Below are positions 45,756 to 53,093 of a DNA stretch of 53,093 nt, piece after piece. Positions within the stretch are counted from its first letter, which is position 1. Every line of letters begins with the position of its first letter. This DNA is from Clostridium sp. (GTDB lineage: Bacteria; Bacillota; Clostridia; Lachnospirales; Lachnospiraceae), in the NCBI GenBank assembly GCA_023664605.1, contig JAMPFF010000017.1, positions 1 through 53,093 of the forward strand, given 5' to 3'. Under the pieces are notes generated by a model. The model was not told where the DNA came from, made no database searches, and worked only from the letters and a program-made list of their open reading frames with translations. Position numbers and translations under genes: made by a program.

Positions 45756-46520
45756 ATGGAAGGAAGAATACATTCTTTAGAAAGTTTCGGTACGGTAGAC
45801 GGTCCCGGCGTCAGATTCGTTGTTTTCGTACAAGGTTGTCCGATGCGATGTGCCTACTGCCATAATCCCGATACTTGGGAAATGAATGCCGGCACTTTAA
45901 TGGAACCGGAATATATTATCGAACAATATGAACGAAATATCAGTTTCTATAAGGGCGGCGGCATTACCGTAACAGGCGGCGAGCCTTTGATGCAGGTCGA
46001 TTTTCTGCTCGATTTATTTACGCTTGCCAAAAAGAAAAACATCCATACCTGCATCGACTCTTCCGGCATTGCCTATAAAACAAACGCCAACCCGGAATGG
46101 CTTGCAAAACTGGATAAATTAATGACTTTGACCGACCTGGTCATGCTGGATATCAAACACATTGACCCCGAAAAGCATAAGGAATTGACTTCCCAGCCAA
46201 ACGACGGGATTCTTGCCTTTGCAAAGTACCTTGATGAAAAAGATGTCGATATGTGGATTCGACATGTCATTGTTCCGGGTATTACGGATGATGACAAATA
46301 TTTATTCGACCTCGGTTATTTTATCGGTCAATTCAAAAATTTAAAGGCATTGGACGCGCTTCCTTATCATACAATGGGAAAAAGTAAATATGAAAAGCTG
46401 GGTATGGAATATAAGTTAAAGGACGTTCCCGCGATGGAACAAAAAGACCTGCTCGCCAAAAAAGAAGTGATTCTGGACGGCATCCGCAAACGCCGTGCAG
46501 AACTTGCCGCTGACAATTAA
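45756..46520 (+). CDS. pflA: Pyruvate formate-lyase activating enzyme (radical SAM)
   Basis: A 254-residue radical-SAM enzyme that makes the glycyl radical. C28, C32 and C35 in QGCPMRCAYCHNPDT bind the [4Fe-4S] cluster; FVVFVQGCP, ITVTGGEPLMQ and the VPGITD loop are typical. A longer open frame to 45531 crosses the terminator and repeats and has no role. AGAGGG is 9 bases before ATG 45756. Its partner is the small glycyl-radical protein at 45262. The ferredoxin at 46645 could supply electrons for radical formation. Confidence 0.95.
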   Translation: MEGRIHSLESFGTVDGPGVRFVVFVQGCPMRCAYCHNPDTWEMNAGTLMEPEYIIEQYERNISFYKGGGITVTGGEPLMQVDFLLDLFTLAKKKNIHTCIDSSGIAYKTNANPEWLAKLDKLMTLTDLVMLDIKHIDPEKHKELTSQPNDGILAFAKYLDEKDVDMWIRHVIVPGITDDDKYLFDLGYFIGQFKNLKALDALPYHTMGKSKYEKLGMEYKLKDVPAMEQKDLLAKKEVILDGIRKRRAELAADN

Positions 46521-46644
46521 AACCAAATGAAAGAAATCGCTTTTATATCTTGTATAATCTCTGTTTTTATATTAAAATATAGGATAGATTGATAAATTTA
46601 TATCAATATGCTTTACATGATAAGAGAATAAGGAGGATAAGGTT

Positions 46645-46815
46645 ATGGCATATGCAATTGGTGATGCTTGTGTTGCTTGCGGCGCTTGCGAAGCACAATG
46701 CCCGGTAGGTGCAATCAGCATGGGGGATGGCAAATTTGAAATCGACCCTGATAAATGCATTGATTGCGGCTCTTGTGCAGGACAATGCCCGACAGGCGCT
46801 ATTGCTCAGGCTTAA
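46645..46815 (+). CDS. Small 2[4Fe-4S] ferredoxin
   Basis: A 56-residue clostridial-type ferredoxin. Two CxxCxxCxxxCP motifs are present: CVACGACEAQCP and CIDCGSCAGQCP. Each cluster uses the first three cysteines of one motif and the last cysteine of the other. The start ATG is 6 bases after AGGAGGA, and a strong bidirectional terminator follows. It lies 124 bases after pflA. In anaerobes it carries electrons between oxidoreductases and hydrogenases; service to PFL activation is an inference from the position. Confidence 0.95.
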   Translation: MAYAIGDACVACGACEAQCPVGAISMGDGKFEIDPDKCIDCGSCAGQCPTGAIAQA

Positions 46816-46844
46816 TTCGACCGACAAATCGACAAAAGATAATA

Positions 46845-46884
46845 AAAAAGCGTCCAACCATAATAAGCTGGATGCTTTTTTATT
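46845..46884. terminator. Bidirectional terminator between fdx and the MerR-like gene
   Basis: AAAAAAGCGTCCA (about 46845-46856) pairs with TGGATGCTTTTTT (about 46869-46881), with one G-T pair. T-runs on both strands suit the convergent genes. Confidence 0.8.
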
Positions 46885-46900
46885 ATCCAATTAACGGCTT

Positions 46901-47506
46901 TTATGAATGCTTTAAAAATTTTACCTTCTTTTTTTCTTTTCTTGATGGTTTTTCCTTGGCGCGGCGACGCTGGCTTAACATTTCATCCACTTTTTTAAAA
47001 TGTTCCTCTTCCCTTTTCCAGTGTTCCTCTTCTTTTTCCTCCCTGGCACGGAATTGATAATCCAGTTCTTTTAAGATGCTTTCCTTGATTTCCGTGCAGA
47101 GTTCTCTGTTGGCGTTTTTTACGGTCTCCACCATCATATGCTGTAACAGATATTGTAATCTGTTCGCCTTTTCCTCTCTGCTTTCCTCCCCCGATAATGA
47201 AACAATATATTTTTGCTTTTTACCGATAAGATAGTCCATAGCCGCATCTTCCTTTGGCTTGTCCGCTGCCATATTTTCCTGCCCCTCCTTTTGCAAAATC
47301 GTTCTGATTGCTTTTAATTGCAATCCCTGCTCTTTTAATACTTTAATTTCCTTAAACTGCGCAACATCTTCCATCGTATAATAACGATGCCCCATTTCGT
47401 TTCTTTTAATCGGAAGCTGTAATTCTTCCTCCCAATAGCGCAGGACATGAGTTTCCACCTGTACCTGTTTTGCCGCTTCTGAAATCAATAACATTTCCTG
47501 ACCCAT
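46901..47506 (-). CDS. MerR-type DNA-binding protein
   Basis: A 201-residue protein. An N-terminal MerR-like winged helix has LISEAAKQVQVETHVLRYWE, then EMGHRYYTMEDVAQFKEIKV. A coiled-coil and linker follow, and the last ~60 residues are very rich in Lys, Arg and Glu (REEKEEEHWKREEEHFKKVD). The same layout is found in Bacillus RacA-like and phage-derived regulators, but I cannot say which. It does not resemble metal-sensing MerR members, having no Cys pair. AAAGGGG is 8 bases before the start. Confidence 0.8.
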   Translation of the reverse strand: MGQEMLLISEAAKQVQVETHVLRYWEEELQLPIKRNEMGHRYYTMEDVAQFKEIKVLKEQGLQLKAIRTILQKEGQENMAADKPKEDAAMDYLIGKKQKYIVSLSGEESREEKANRLQYLLQHMMVETVKNANRELCTEIKESILKELDYQFRAREEKEEEHWKREEEHFKKVDEMLSQRRRAKEKPSRKEKKKVKFLKHS

Positions 47507-47550
47507 TTTCCATTCCCCTTTCTTTTAGCCTAACCGCCGCTTTCCATTAG

Positions 47551-47592
47551 ACACAAAAGGACAAACCCTATTTGGGCTTGTCCTCTTTTGTA
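47551..47592 (-). terminator. Terminator after the gdpP-rplI-dnaB genes
   Basis: On the minus strand ACAAAAGAGGACAAGCCCA (about 47591-47573) pairs with GGGTTTGTCCTTTTGT (about 47568-47553), with an AATA-like loop and a short T-rich tail. The T-run is poor, so some read-through toward the MerR-like gene is possible. Confidence 0.6.
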
Positions 47593-47639
47593 TTTGCTTT
47601 ATATGATTTGTCTTATTTCTGTAAGGTTCTCATTTTGTC

Positions 47640-48983
47640 CTATTTCTGCAAGTTTCCGAACTTGGTAAAATCCGGTAACCAGACCAGTTCTACCGTACCG
47701 ATAGGACCATTTCTTTGTTTCGCGATAATAATTTCCGCAATATTTCTTTTTTCCGTATCTTTATTATAATAATCGTCACGGTAAATAAACATAACCACAT
47801 CAGCGTCCTGCTCGATAGCGCCGGATTCACGCAAATCCGAAAGCATCGGCCTGTGGTCGGGTCTCTGTTCGACGGCACGGCTAAGCTGCGACAATGCTAT
47901 AACCGGCACGTTCAACTCTCTTGCCAGAGCCTTTAACGAACGGGAAATATCTGAAATTTCCTGCTGTCTGGAATCCGTACCTCGTCCGCTTCCCGACATC
48001 AACTGTAAGTAGTCGATGATAATCATATCCAGATGATGCTCTAATTTATACTTACGGCATTTGGAGCGCAATTCCGAAATGCTGATGCCCGGCGTGTCAT
48101 CAATAATCAGATTGGACTTACCGATAACGCCCGCGCTTTCAATCAGTTTCTCCCATTCCTCGTCAGAAAGATTCCCCGTCCGCAAATGCTGGGAATCGAC
48201 TTTCGATTCCATGGAAAAAAGACGGTTCACCAACTGCTCTTTTGACATTTCCAGACTGAAAATCGCTACCGTCTGATTCTGCTTAAAAGCCACATACTGC
48301 GCAATATTTAAAACAAAGGCAGTTTTCCCCATAGATGGTCTTGCGGCTATGAGAATCAAATCTGACGGCTGCATACCGGCCGTTCTGTAATCAAGGTCGA
48401 TAAAACCGGTCGCTACGCCCGTTACATTGCCTTTGTTATGAGAAGCTCTCTCAATCCTGTCCATGGCATTCATCACAATCTGCCTGATTGGTACAAAGTC
48501 ATCCGTATTTCTACGCTGCACCAGGTCAAAAACGCGCTTCTCGGTATCCTCTAAAATAACTTCCAGATTTTCTTTTCCCACATAACAGGTATTGGCAATT
48601 TCCTCATTTAATTTAATCAACCGGCGAAGCGTAGCCTTCTCCGCTACAATATTCGCATAGTATTTGATATTGGCGGAAGTCGGAACTGCCGTAATCAGGT
48701 CTCTGACAAATTCCAGGCTGCTGACCTCGGGCGGTACGTCCTTTTCTTTCAGCCTGTCCTGTAACGTCACTAAATCAACCGGTTTACCCTCGTCGTTTAA
48801 CTCCACCATCGTTTCAAACAAAATGCCGTATTGTTTGCTGTAAAAATCGTCTCCCACAATGATTTCCGAGGCGACAACGATTGCCTCCCTGTCCATAATC
48901 ATGGAACCGATAACCGACTGCTCCGCTTCAATGCTGTGCGGTAATATTCTTTTTAACAATGCCTCTTCCACCTGCTGTGGCAT
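47640..48983 (-). CDS. dnaB: Replicative DNA helicase
   Basis: A 447-residue hexameric helicase. The N-terminal domain (about 10-105) begins PHSIEAEQSVIGSMI; the RecA-like domain has Walker A AARPSMGKT (213-221), the DMIIIDYLQLM Walker B region and the LSQLSRAVEQRPDHRP loop, with QNRPDADV-like elements near the end (IEQDADVVMFIYRDDYY). It is the helicase the dnaC product would load. It follows rplI by 29 bases; the order gdpP-rplI-dnaB is common in Firmicutes. Confidence 0.97.
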   Translation of the reverse strand: MPQQVEEALLKRILPHSIEAEQSVIGSMIMDREAIVVASEIIVGDDFYSKQYGILFETMVELNDEGKPVDLVTLQDRLKEKDVPPEVSSLEFVRDLITAVPTSANIKYYANIVAEKATLRRLIKLNEEIANTCYVGKENLEVILEDTEKRVFDLVQRRNTDDFVPIRQIVMNAMDRIERASHNKGNVTGVATGFIDLDYRTAGMQPSDLILIAARPSMGKTAFVLNIAQYVAFKQNQTVAIFSLEMSKEQLVNRLFSMESKVDSQHLRTGNLSDEEWEKLIESAGVIGKSNLIIDDTPGISISELRSKCRKYKLEHHLDMIIIDYLQLMSGSGRGTDSRQQEISDISRSLKALARELNVPVIALSQLSRAVEQRPDHRPMLSDLRESGAIEQDADVVMFIYRDDYYNKDTEKRNIAEIIIAKQRNGPIGTVELVWLPDFTKFGNLQK

Positions 48984-49012
48984 GTTTTATCTCCATCCCT
49001 TTTGTTATTTCT

Positions 49013-49459
49013 CTACTCTTCAACAACTTTTACTTTCAACTTCCCTGTTACTTTGGTATGAAGCTTTACGCTTACCTCATACACGCCTAACGATTTTATT
49101 ACCTCCGGAAGCTGAATCTTTTTCTTATCCAGTTCCAGATTGCACTGTTTTTTGGCTTCCGCCGCAATTTCCTTGGAGGAAATGGAACCGAATGTCTTTC
49201 CGCCCTCGCCGGACTTCATTTTGACGATTACTTCCTTTGTCTCAAGTTCTTTGGCAAATTCCTTTGCCGCCTCCAACTGTTCCTTTGCCACCTTTTCATC
49301 ATTTGCTTTCTGGAGTTTTAAATCATTCAGGTTCTTTGCGTCCGCCTCTAATCCCAATCCTTTCGGCAGTATAAAGTTTCTGGCGTAACCGTCGCTGACA
49401 GTGACAATTTCACCTTTTTTACCTAAAGACTTAACGTCCTGTAATAAAATCACTTTCAT
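49013..49459 (-). CDS. rplI: 50S ribosomal protein L9
   Basis: A 148-residue protein of the usual length. The N-terminal domain [20 protein letters not shown] with [12 protein letters not shown] binds 23S rRNA; a long helix connects to the C-terminal domain ending [13 protein letters not shown]. The start at 49459 gives this length; the frame to 49510 is a spurious extension into gdpP. An AGGACAGG ribosome site is about 9 bases upstream, and gdpP ends 28 bases before. Confidence 0.96.
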   Translation of the reverse strand: MKVILLQDVKSLGKKGEIVTVSDGYARNFILPKGLGLEADAKNLNDLKLQKANDEKVAKEQLEAAKEFAKELETKEVIVKMKSGEGGKTFGSISSKEIAAEAKKQCNLELDKKKIQLPEVIKSLGVYEVSVKLHTKVTGKLKVKVVEE

Positions 49460-49487
49460 ATCAATAAACCTGTCCTTTCCTGCTTCT

Positions 49488-51539
49488 CTATTCCAATTCT
49501 CTTTCCTCAATCATTGTATCCAGCGTCTGCTTCAACATGCCGATAGCATCCTCCACGCTGCCCTGCATCTGACAGCCCGCCACATTCATATGGCCGCCGC
49601 CGCCCATTCGCTCCATCACTACCTGCACGTTCGCTTCGTCGATGGAACGTGCGGAAACATAAATGACGCCGTTGTATTCCGTCATAACAAAGCTGGCCTT
49701 AACTCCCTTAATATTCAACAGTTCATTTGCTGCCTGCGCGCCTATCACCGTAGGACTCTGCACATGTTCGCCCCGGCAGATGGAAATTGCATAAGACTGC
49801 CTATAAATCTCTGCCTGGCTGACTGCATCCGCTTTCGTTTTATATTCTGCAGCATCATCCCTAAAGAGTTTACGCACCCGCGTTACATCGGCGCCGTTTC
49901 TACGCAGGAATGCCGCCGCCTCAAAGGTTCTGACGCCGGTTTTTGTCATAAAGTTGTTGGTATCGATTATCATACCCGCATACATGCAGTCCGCTTCCTC
50001 CGCCTTAATCCGTACCGAATCGCCGATATACTGCAATATCTCCGAAACCATTTCACACGTCGAAGAAGCATATGCCTCGATATAAGATAACGTTGCATTC
50101 TCAATAATTTCCGACCCCTGCCTGTGATGGTCGAATACCACGATGGAATTGCAATGTTTCAACAAATCCGGGCATTCCGTAATACTCGGCTTATTCACAT
50201 CAACAACAACCAAAACCGCATTGCCGCCAATCATTTCTAACGCCTGTGTACTTCCTACAATCATATCTTCTTCATAGTCGTCATTATTCTTAAACATTTC
50301 CACCATAGGCTGCATGGAGGCCGTAACATCATTTAAAACGATATGCGCCGGCTTTCCCAATGTCTTGGCAATCCGGTAAATACCGACTGCCGCGCCAAAA
50401 CTGTCCGTATCGCCCAGACGATGACCCATGACAAATACTTCATCTTTAATGGAAATAATTTCTTTTAACGCATGTGCCTTAACCCTTGCCTTAACACGGG
50501 TACTCTTTTCTACCTGCTGGCTCTTACCACCGTAATACATAACATTTTCCGGCATTTTAACAACCGCCTGGTCGCCGCCGCGCCCCAAGGCCAAATCGAT
50601 TGCATTTCTGGCAAATTCATAGTTCTGCGCATAGGTCAGTCCGTTTAATCCTACGCCGATACTTAGGGTCACCGCCATTTCATTACCAATATTGACCGTT
50701 TTAACATCCTCTAACAAATCAAAGCGGTTATCCTGCAAAAGCGCCGCCGCTTTTTTCCGCATAATAACCAGGTATTTGTCTTTTTCCATCTTCTTACAAA
50801 TACCGTCAAGCGCGGCGATATATTTATTTACTTTCCTGTCGATTAAAGCGATTAAAAGAGAGCGTCTTACCTCCTCTACGCTTTCCAACGCCTCTTCATA
50901 GTTATCCAGATAAATCAAACCGACCGCAAGACTCTGGTCGTCTACTTCCTGTAACGCAATCCGCAGCGCGGTTTCATCGAACAGATACAGGGCTATCAGA
51001 TAGCCGTCGTAACCTTTCGCCTCGATAATATCGCTGTTTTGCGCCATTTCTTTTAAAGATATCTTCTTCAGCTTGGCAATGTAATTACACTCTCCGTAAT
51101 CCACATTAAATTCTACTTCATCTTCTTCCACATTTCCCGGAAGCCTGTCTTTGGTAATGGATGGAAAAAGCGAGGTAATTGATTTTCGGTATCCCTTTTC
51201 CTTATCCACCGCTCTTTCAAAAGCAATATTCGTCCAGATAATCTTACCGCTTTCATCCAACAGAGCGTGCGGCAAGTCCAAATCACGCAGAAGCCGCCGC
51301 TGTATCTGTCCATACTGCGTGGCGAAACTAATCAGCTCATTAATAATAATGGGCTTATTGTAAAACATCAGGGAAAGGATAATTGCAAGATAAAAAATGA
51401 TAAAGCAGGTAAGTACCAGACCCGCCCGATAATCAATGAAATATATCAGAACATCTACCGCTATCAGCAAAAACCCCAGATATAAAGAAGACTGTAAGTA
51501 AGACTTTAGCCTTCCTTTTAATTTTACGCTATTTTTCAT
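49488..51539 (-). CDS. gdpP: GdpP-type cyclic-di-AMP phosphodiesterase
   Basis: A 683-residue membrane enzyme. Two helices (about residues 15-35 and 40-58) anchor it. A PAS-like domain (80-150), a degenerate GGDEF-like domain (about 195-330) and a DHH/DHHA1 phosphodiesterase (about 345-670) follow. Metal ligands are visible: H373, D377 and D379 in [11 protein letters not shown]447 in VVVDVNK and D470-H471-H472. [10 protein letters not shown] ends the DHHA1 part. All these sites are intact, so it should hydrolyse c-di-AMP. It heads the rplI-dnaB group. Confidence 0.94.
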   Translation of the reverse strand: MKNSVKLKGRLKSYLQSSLYLGFLLIAVDVLIYFIDYRAGLVLTCFIIFYLAIILSLMFYNKPIIINELISFATQYGQIQRRLLRDLDLPHALLDESGKIIWTNIAFERAVDKEKGYRKSITSLFPSITKDRLPGNVEEDEVEFNVDYGECNYIAKLKKISLKEMAQNSDIIEAKGYDGYLIALYLFDETALRIALQEVDDQSLAVGLIYLDNYEEALESVEEVRRSLLIALIDRKVNKYIAALDGICKKMEKDKYLVIMRKKAAALLQDNRFDLLEDVKTVNIGNEMAVTLSIGVGLNGLTYAQNYEFARNAIDLALGRGGDQAVVKMPENVMYYGGKSQQVEKSTRVKARVKAHALKEIISIKDEVFVMGHRLGDTDSFGAAVGIYRIAKTLGKPAHIVLNDVTASMQPMVEMFKNNDDYEEDMIVGSTQALEMIGGNAVLVVVDVNKPSITECPDLLKHCNSIVVFDHHRQGSEIIENATLSYIEAYASSTCEMVSEILQYIGDSVRIKAEEADCMYAGMIIDTNNFMTKTGVRTFEAAAFLRRNGADVTRVRKLFRDDAAEYKTKADAVSQAEIYRQSYAISICRGEHVQSPTVIGAQAANELLNIKGVKASFVMTEYNGVIYVSARSIDEANVQVVMERMGGGGHMNVAGCQMQGSVEDAIGMLKQTLDTMIEERELE

Positions 51540-51696
51540 TATATTACCCCACGCTTACTCAACCTGCGAGTTTGGGTGTATGCACACTTTTCCAGTTTCA
51601 TGATTACATAACATCATAAGTATATCATTTTTTGGAAAGTCTTGCCACATCAATATGTTGTTCTTTTTCTTCATAATGTGACAGATATAGTGCTAA

Positions 51697-51740
51697 CGAG
51701 AAAATCGCTGCGCGATTATCTCTTATCAAGGAATTTCCTA
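51697..51740. repeat. Second copy of the palindromic repeat family
   Basis: CGAGAAAATCGCTGCGCGAT (and on to TATCTC) at 51697-51721 matches the third unit at 45649, with one base changed in the loop. Next to it, AAGGAATTTCCTATTATATA (51729-51748) resembles GAGGAATTTCTTATTATATA at 45707-45726. The shared flank shows that the mobile unit is longer than the palindrome. Confidence 0.75.
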
Positions 51741-51748
51741 TTATATAA

Positions 51749-51778
51749 ATAAAGGCGGAGCATATCCACTCCGCCTTT
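51749..51778 (-). terminator. Terminator of the rpsF-ssb-rpsR operon
   Basis: AAAGGCGGAG (51751-51760) pairs perfectly with CTCCGCCTTT (51769-51778) around an 8-base loop. On the minus strand it is followed by TTTATTTATAT. Confidence 0.88.
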
Positions 51779-51808
51779 AAAGATGCTTTCTTATCCTTAT
51801 GCGATTAA

Positions 51809-52072
51809 TTAATCCTGTACATAAGGCATCAATGCCACATGTCTTGCACGTTTGATTGCTACTGTCAATGCTCTCTGATGCTTTGCGCAGTTTCCGGTAA
51901 TTCTTCTGGGAAGAATCTTACCTCTTTCAGAAACGTATCTTTTTAATTTATTCACATCTTTGTAGTCAATCAGATTATCTTTTCCGCAAAATACGCATAC
52001 TTTCTTTCTTCTGCGGATTCCGCCTTTTCTCTTTGCAGGGAATTCAGGCTTTTCTGCTTTATTATAAGCCAT
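51809..52072 (-). CDS. rpsR: 30S ribosomal protein S18
   Basis: An 87-residue protein. [37 protein letters not shown] and [13 protein letters not shown] are S18 signatures. The CxxC near the N-terminus is present; S18 paralogues without Cys exist, so this is the zinc-type (C+) form, though with only part of a zinc site visible. ATG 52072 is preferred: AGGAGG is 8 bases upstream, against 2 for ATG 52078. S18 forms a pair with S6 on the 30S platform. Confidence 0.96.
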   Translation of the reverse strand: MAYNKAEKPEFPAKRKGGIRRRKKVCVFCGKDNLIDYKDVNKLKRYVSERGKILPRRITGNCAKHQRALTVAIKRARHVALMPYVQD

Positions 52073-52095
52073 AATCATTACCTCCTATTCATCTA

Positions 52096-52542
52096 CTAAT
52101 TAAAGGGCAGTTCCTCGTCAATGCCGTCCGGAATATTCATAAATCCGTCTCCAGCCGCTGCCGGTTCGGGTCTGCTGCTGCTTCCTCCGCCGACATATCC
52201 CCCGTCGCCTGAACTGCTGTTTTTGCTCTCGGCAAATTCCTGGTCTTCCACAACAACATCCGTTGTATATACTTTAACGCCATCCTTGTTGGTATAACTG
52301 CCTGTCTGGATGCGTCCCGTCACTGCAATCTTGATTCCTTTCCGGAAATACTTCTCCGCAAACTCCCCTGCCCTGCCAAAGGCAACACAGTTAATAAAAT
52401 CCGCGGTATTTTCGTCTCCGTTACGGTTAAATCTCCGGTCTACAGCTAATGTATATCTGGCAATCGCCATCGCGTTATCACCTTGAGAATACCTTACTTC
52501 CGGGTCTCTGGTTAAACGTCCCATAAGAATTACTTTATTCAT
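52096..52542 (-). CDS. ssb: Single-stranded DNA-binding protein
   Basis: A 148-residue protein. The OB fold begins MNKVILMGRLTRDPEVRY and contains FINCVAFGRAGEFAEKYFRK; a Gly/Ser-rich tail ends GIDEELPFN, the acidic C-terminal tip that binds partner proteins. It is between rpsF and rpsR, the usual Firmicute place, with GAAAGAGG upstream of ATG. Confidence 0.97.
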   Translation of the reverse strand: MNKVILMGRLTRDPEVRYSQGDNAMAIARYTLAVDRRFNRNGDENTADFINCVAFGRAGEFAEKYFRKGIKIAVTGRIQTGSYTNKDGVKVYTTDVVVEDQEFAESKNSSSGDGGYVGGGSSSRPEPAAAGDGFMNIPDGIDEELPFN

Positions 52543-52555
52543 TAAGTACCTCTTT

Positions 52556-52849
52556 CTACTTTTTCTCGTCTTGTCTCACGCACAAGTACCTGATCACATT
52601 GTCCATAATACGAACACGGCTTTCAATTTCCGCCGGGACAGTGCTCTCAGCGTCGAACTGGATAAAGTAGTAGAATGCTTCTTTCATTTTCTGTACTTCG
52701 TAAGCTAATCTTCTCTTACCCCAGTCATCAACGTTCGTAACTTGTCCACCGAATCTTTCAATCAGAGCTTTGCATTTTTCTACTGTCTCAGCTCTCTCGT
52801 CATCTTCGATTTTCGCACTAACAACAACGGCTAATTCATATTTGTTCAT
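52556..52849 (-). CDS. rpsF: 30S ribosomal protein S6
   Basis: A 97-residue S6. MNKYELAVVVSAKIEDDERA, VTNVDDWGKRRLAYEVQKMK and the FYYFIQFDAES stretch match the family. It is the first gene of rpsF-ssb-rpsR, with AAAAGGAGG 7 bases before ATG, and probably takes part in the autoregulation known for this operon. Confidence 0.97.
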   Translation of the reverse strand: MNKYELAVVVSAKIEDDERAETVEKCKALIERFGGQVTNVDDWGKRRLAYEVQKMKEAFYYFIQFDAESTVPAEIESRVRIMDNVIRYLCVRQDEKK

Positions 52850-52912
52850 GCTTGTTACCTCCTTTTGGTCTCTGGCCCCCTTTTATAGCGGGAGCAAGGA
52901 TAATTTTGACTG
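52850..52912 (-). promoter_or_regulatory. rpsF leader, possible S6:S18 binding hairpin
   Basis: On the minus strand the ~60 bases before rpsF contain CTCCCGCTATAAAAGGGGGC, a small hairpin with CCG in its upper arm, then AGAGACC and the ribosome site. In several bacteria S6:S18 binds an rpsF leader with a CCG/ACC core and represses the operon. The match is loose and not checked against a covariance model. Confidence 0.35.
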
Positions 52913-53093
52913 TTTGTTATAATATAACATCACGGACTATTATGTTATCATAATTTCCCTGATTTTTCAATATTTTCTGTAAAATTTTTATTTTTTTCCG
53001 GGAAAAATTTTTTATCATCAAAATTATTATGTACCGTTCCCTGAATATATTATGTTCGCCGTTCTCTGGTTATCGTTGAACTTATGAGTTGTT

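Noticed and set aside
49401-50090. 229-residue plus-strand ORF
   Set aside because: It covers the rplI/gdpP genes in the opposite direction, is rich in His and Cys as shadow frames are, and has no recognisable domain.

Overview
The window reads as a low-to-moderate GC, anaerobic, probably spore-forming Firmicute, most likely a Lachnospiraceae-type Clostridia. Signs of this are the DnaD-like/DnaC replication pair, ECF transporters, MecA, GdpP, a DUF1858 protein, fermentative pyruvate formate-lyase (PFL), a clostridial 2[4Fe-4S] ferredoxin, spore-type cell-wall hydrolases (CwlD, SleB-like) and an F-ATP synthase whose c subunit carries a sodium-binding signature. The species assignment is inference. 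No rRNA, tRNA, insertion sequence, prophage or CRISPR array was seen.

Layout. 1-9.7 kb (+ strand): the end of murC, a short region with clustered DnaA boxes and a terminator, a DnaD-like gene and dnaC, prs, a 976-residue zinc-ribbon/coiled-coil protein, a candidate preQ1-type riboswitch with queT, and an isolated three-gene group (a DUF2589-like pair plus a possible ADP-ribosyltransferase-fold protein). 9.7-16.8 kb (- strand): one long operon that starts with NDP-deoxysugar genes (aminotransferase, cupin ketoisomerase homologue, 2,3-dehydratase, Gfo/Idh oxidoreductase), continues with a polyprenyl-phosphate sugar transferase and GtrA, and ends with a HAD phosphatase, a Mug-type glycosylase and a YczE-like membrane protein. 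17.0-20.8 kb: a large exported protein with a degenerate C39-like end, and a methyltransferase. 21.4-28.7 kb (- strand): a complete F1Fo ATP synthase operon (atpZ-I-B-E-F-H-A-G-D-C) with a clear promoter and terminator.

28.8-39.0 kb: a DUF402 gene (+), then on the - strand SleB-like hydrolase, rpiB, tsaC/Sua5, cwlD, an Rrf2 regulator, tcdA, an ECF transporter module (S, fused A, T) and a GH18 protein. A 0.7-kb gap with one possible 35-codon ORF precedes mecA (+). Then come a DUF1858 gene and an orphan FkbH-like gene (- strand).

42.8-46.9 kb (+ strand) is the most unusual locus. The PFL catalytic core ends before its glycyl-radical domain; a 67-residue Cys-bearing protein follows, then a separate 80-residue glycyl-radical protein, then the radical-SAM activase and a ferredoxin. 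This looks like an intact, split PFL system. A repeated palindromic element lies inside it and recurs near 51.7 kb. The last 6 kb (- strand) holds a MerR-like regulator, dnaB, rplI, gdpP, and the rpsF-ssb-rpsR operon.
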